NCBI GenBank assembly: GCA_938021455.1
Contig: CALIGP010000159.1
Span: 1-6,092, forward strand
Source: an uncultured Lewinella sp.
Lineage (GTDB): Bacteria; Bacteroidota; Bacteroidia; Chitinophagales; Saprospiraceae
DNA: 6,092 nt
Direction: 5' to 3'
The notes below the pieces were generated by a model, which made no database searches, was not told the origin of the DNA, and saw only the letters and a list, made by a program, of their open reading frames with translations. Within the stretch, counting starts at the first letter, position 1, and every line of letters starts with the position of its first letter. Both the position numbers and the translations under genes were made by a program. Shown in pieces: positions 4,660 to 6,092 of the stretch.

Positions 4660-6092
4660 ATGAACAAAATTTTCACTGTCTTATTCCTTTTGGCCGCCAG
4701 TCTGATGCTCGGGGCTCAAAGTCCCTTCCAGCACCAGGCGAAGCCTGACAACATTAGTGGACACGTCACCACCATCAACCATCCTTTAACCAACGGAAAG
4801 CCGGGCAACCTCCTTTTCGTCTCCCAGGTCTATGGTAAGTACAATGACCACCAGATTGGCGTGTGGTACAACAATGGCAAATGGAAGATCTACAACGAAG
4901 ACCTAACGGCCATGCCCGCCTCGATGAACTTCAATATCCTCTCGGTACCACCGTCAGGCAAAGCTTTTACGGTAACGGGAAACGCCAGCAACACCTCCCA
5001 GAACTGGACCCGGATAGACCATCCCTCTACCAACAATAACCCGAACGCCATCCTGTTCGTCACCCAAAACTACGCTGGCAAATACAACGCCAAGCCCATC
5101 GGCGTTTACTACGATGGTAAGCATTGGGCCATTTACTTACAAGATCGCTCTGGCATGCCTACCGGCCTGCGCTGGAATGTCCTAGTAGGGAGCAAAGGCA
5201 CGGGTAGCAATATCAGCGGTGCAACCGTCAGTGTCGTTACTGCGGCCAATACCAATAAGACTAACTCTTTGGGCAAGTACATCGTCAGCACCAATGAGCG
5301 CAACAGCAACCAACGGGTATTCTTCACCCAACGCTGGGGCAGTGGTGCCACCTACAACAATAACATTCCAGCCATGTGGTGGGACGGTAGTAGCTGGACC
5401 ATTTTCAACGCCAACCGGAAGGAAATTGCTAACGGCGCAGGCTTCTCGGTAATGGCCTTCGGCCAAAATAAGGGCACGGCCCCGACGCCCACACCAACCC
5501 CTAGGCCAAGCACACCAGCAGTGCCTCCGGCGGAGGTCCTGAACCAAATTGACCTGGATGCTAAAGGCAACGCCATCACGGGCCTCAATGTAGGCTTGAT
5601 TGATCAGGATGGTACCGGCACCAATATTGGCCAGGTTGGTGATAAACTCTGGGCAGAAGCAAACCGCTGGGGCACCGAATGGGTGGAAACCGGTCGGGAC
5701 GCCAACAAGGTTTACCTCAAACGAAAAGATGGAACAACGGAACAGATCATTGACGTTGCTGCTAGAAAAATCACCCTGATGGATGGCGGGCAAGTGGCTA
5801 ATAACTTCAGCTTTGTCTACGCTAAAGAACGACAGGTAGTCGGGTCAGACTCCTCTCCCAAAATGCGGTTAACAACGACCGATAGGAAGTACACTGTTGA
5901 CGGGCAGAAAAGCGTCAACAACAGCCCGTGGAAGGAAGTAAGCTATAAGTACAACGACGGCGTTGAATATGTCTGGCTACAGGAACGCGGCGGTTTTGGC
6001 AACCCTCCAAAAGATCTCTTTGCTCCCGTGCCCGGGCATAACAATCTCTACCGAAAGGGGCTTCGCTATTTGGAAATTAAGGGCGCAAACCT
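4660..6092 (+). CDS. Secreted protein with three DUF7452-like repeats, a Pro/Thr linker and an unrecognised C-terminal region (3' end outside window)
   Basis: The frame is open from the ATG at 4660 to the window end (477 complete codons). Residues 1-19 form a Sec signal peptide: MNK, a hydrophobic core, then LGA before QS. There is no lipobox Cys. Three repeats of about 65-80 residues follow, at roughly 31-97, 110-178 and 186-268. They share the order '(I)-(D/N)-HP-(x)-TN...N-(A/L)-(I/L)-LFV(T/S)Q', then Y-N and 'IGV(W/Y)Y(D/N)G..W.I(Y/F)' and a closing MP. The third repeat is the most diverged (VFFTQRWG, MWWDGSSWTIFN). I recall this pattern as DUF7452, of unknown function. A linker GTAPTPTPTPRPSTPAVPP (272-290) separates residues 292 onward, which include GDKLWAEANRWGTEWVETGR and KVYLKRKDG and match no family I recognise. 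The visible part has no cysteine. The protein is presumably exported, and where it ends up is unknown. Confidence 0.85.
   Translation, partial: MNKIFTVLFLLAASLMLGAQSPFQHQAKPDNISGHVTTINHPLTNGKPGNLLFVSQVYGKYNDHQIGVWYNNGKWKIYNEDLTAMPASMNFNILSVPPSGKAFTVTGNASNTSQNWTRIDHPSTNNNPNAILFVTQNYAGKYNAKPIGVYYDGKHWAIYLQDRSGMPTGLRWNVLVGSKGTGSNISGATVSVVTAANTNKTNSLGKYIVSTNERNSNQRVFFTQRWGSGATYNNNIPAMWWDGSSWTIFNANRKEIANGAGFSVMAFGQNKGTAPTPTPTPRPSTPAVPPAEVLNQIDLDAKGNAITGLNVGLIDQDGTGTNIGQVGDKLWAEANRWGTEWVETGRDANKVYLKRKDGTTEQIIDVAARKITLMDGGQVANNFSFVYAKERQVVGSDSSPKMRLTTTDRKYTVDGQKSVNNSPWKEVSYKYNDGVEYVWLQERGGFGNPPKDLFAPVPGHNNLYRKGLRYLEIKGAN

Noticed and set aside
5182..5793. 203-codon minus-strand ORF
   Set aside because: It is antisense to the secreted repeat protein, whose signal peptide and internal repeats establish the plus strand as coding.

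Overview
This window most likely comes from a member of the Bacteroidota, with a Saprospiria/Lewinella-like lineage as the best guess. The evidence is: genes without Shine-Dalgarno leaders; a TAnnTTTG-type -7 box (TACATTTG) ahead of the last gene; a secreted protein built from repeats I recall as DUF7452; and an ArsS-type arsenosugar radical SAM gene beside its peroxidase-like partner. The lineage call is inference, since no rRNA or other marker gene is present.

Layout from left to right. 3-194 (+) is the C-terminus of a probable di-haem cytochrome c peroxidase-like protein. 200-345 is an inverted pair of 7-bp repeat arrays between two convergent genes. 343-975 (-) is a deoxynucleoside kinase that appears to start at TTG. 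980-1011 is a small 8-bp array at that kinase's 5' end. 1087-1542 (+) is folK, whose last 11 codons run into a spacer repeat. 1508-1693 is a spacer of TAGACG...TTCGGC-type units on both strands, with two terminator-like hairpins. 1697-2767 (-) is arsS. 2765-2962 is an inverted pair of 8-bp repeat arrays. 2959-4284 (-) is one ORF fusing a metallophosphoesterase-like domain to an AhpD/carboxymuconolactone decarboxylase-like domain. 4285-4659 is a divergent spacer with a 166-bp long palindrome, a 9-bp inverted repeat and a promoter -7 box. 4660 to the end (+) is an exported three-repeat protein that runs off the window.

How the genes relate. The fusion ORF and arsS lie in the same direction, fusion first, and form a likely arsenosugar-associated module. 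No arsM methyltransferase is visible here. The deoxynucleoside kinase (nucleotide salvage) and folK (folate synthesis) are divergent neighbours, a housekeeping pair. The cytochrome c peroxidase fragment and the secreted repeat protein show no evident link to them.

The most unusual feature is the spacers. Three of the four are filled by short-period repeats whose reverse complements lie on the other side of the same spacer. The period differs between spacers (7, about 17 and 8 bp). The arrays keep phase right up to, and into, gene ends: the stop codons of the kinase and the fusion gene sit inside the terminal repeat unit, and folK's C-terminus is encoded by repeat units. A further palindromic block of 64 bp lies inside the fusion ORF without breaking frame. 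Together these suggest an active repeat-generating process that reshapes gene ends. That interpretation is inference from one window.
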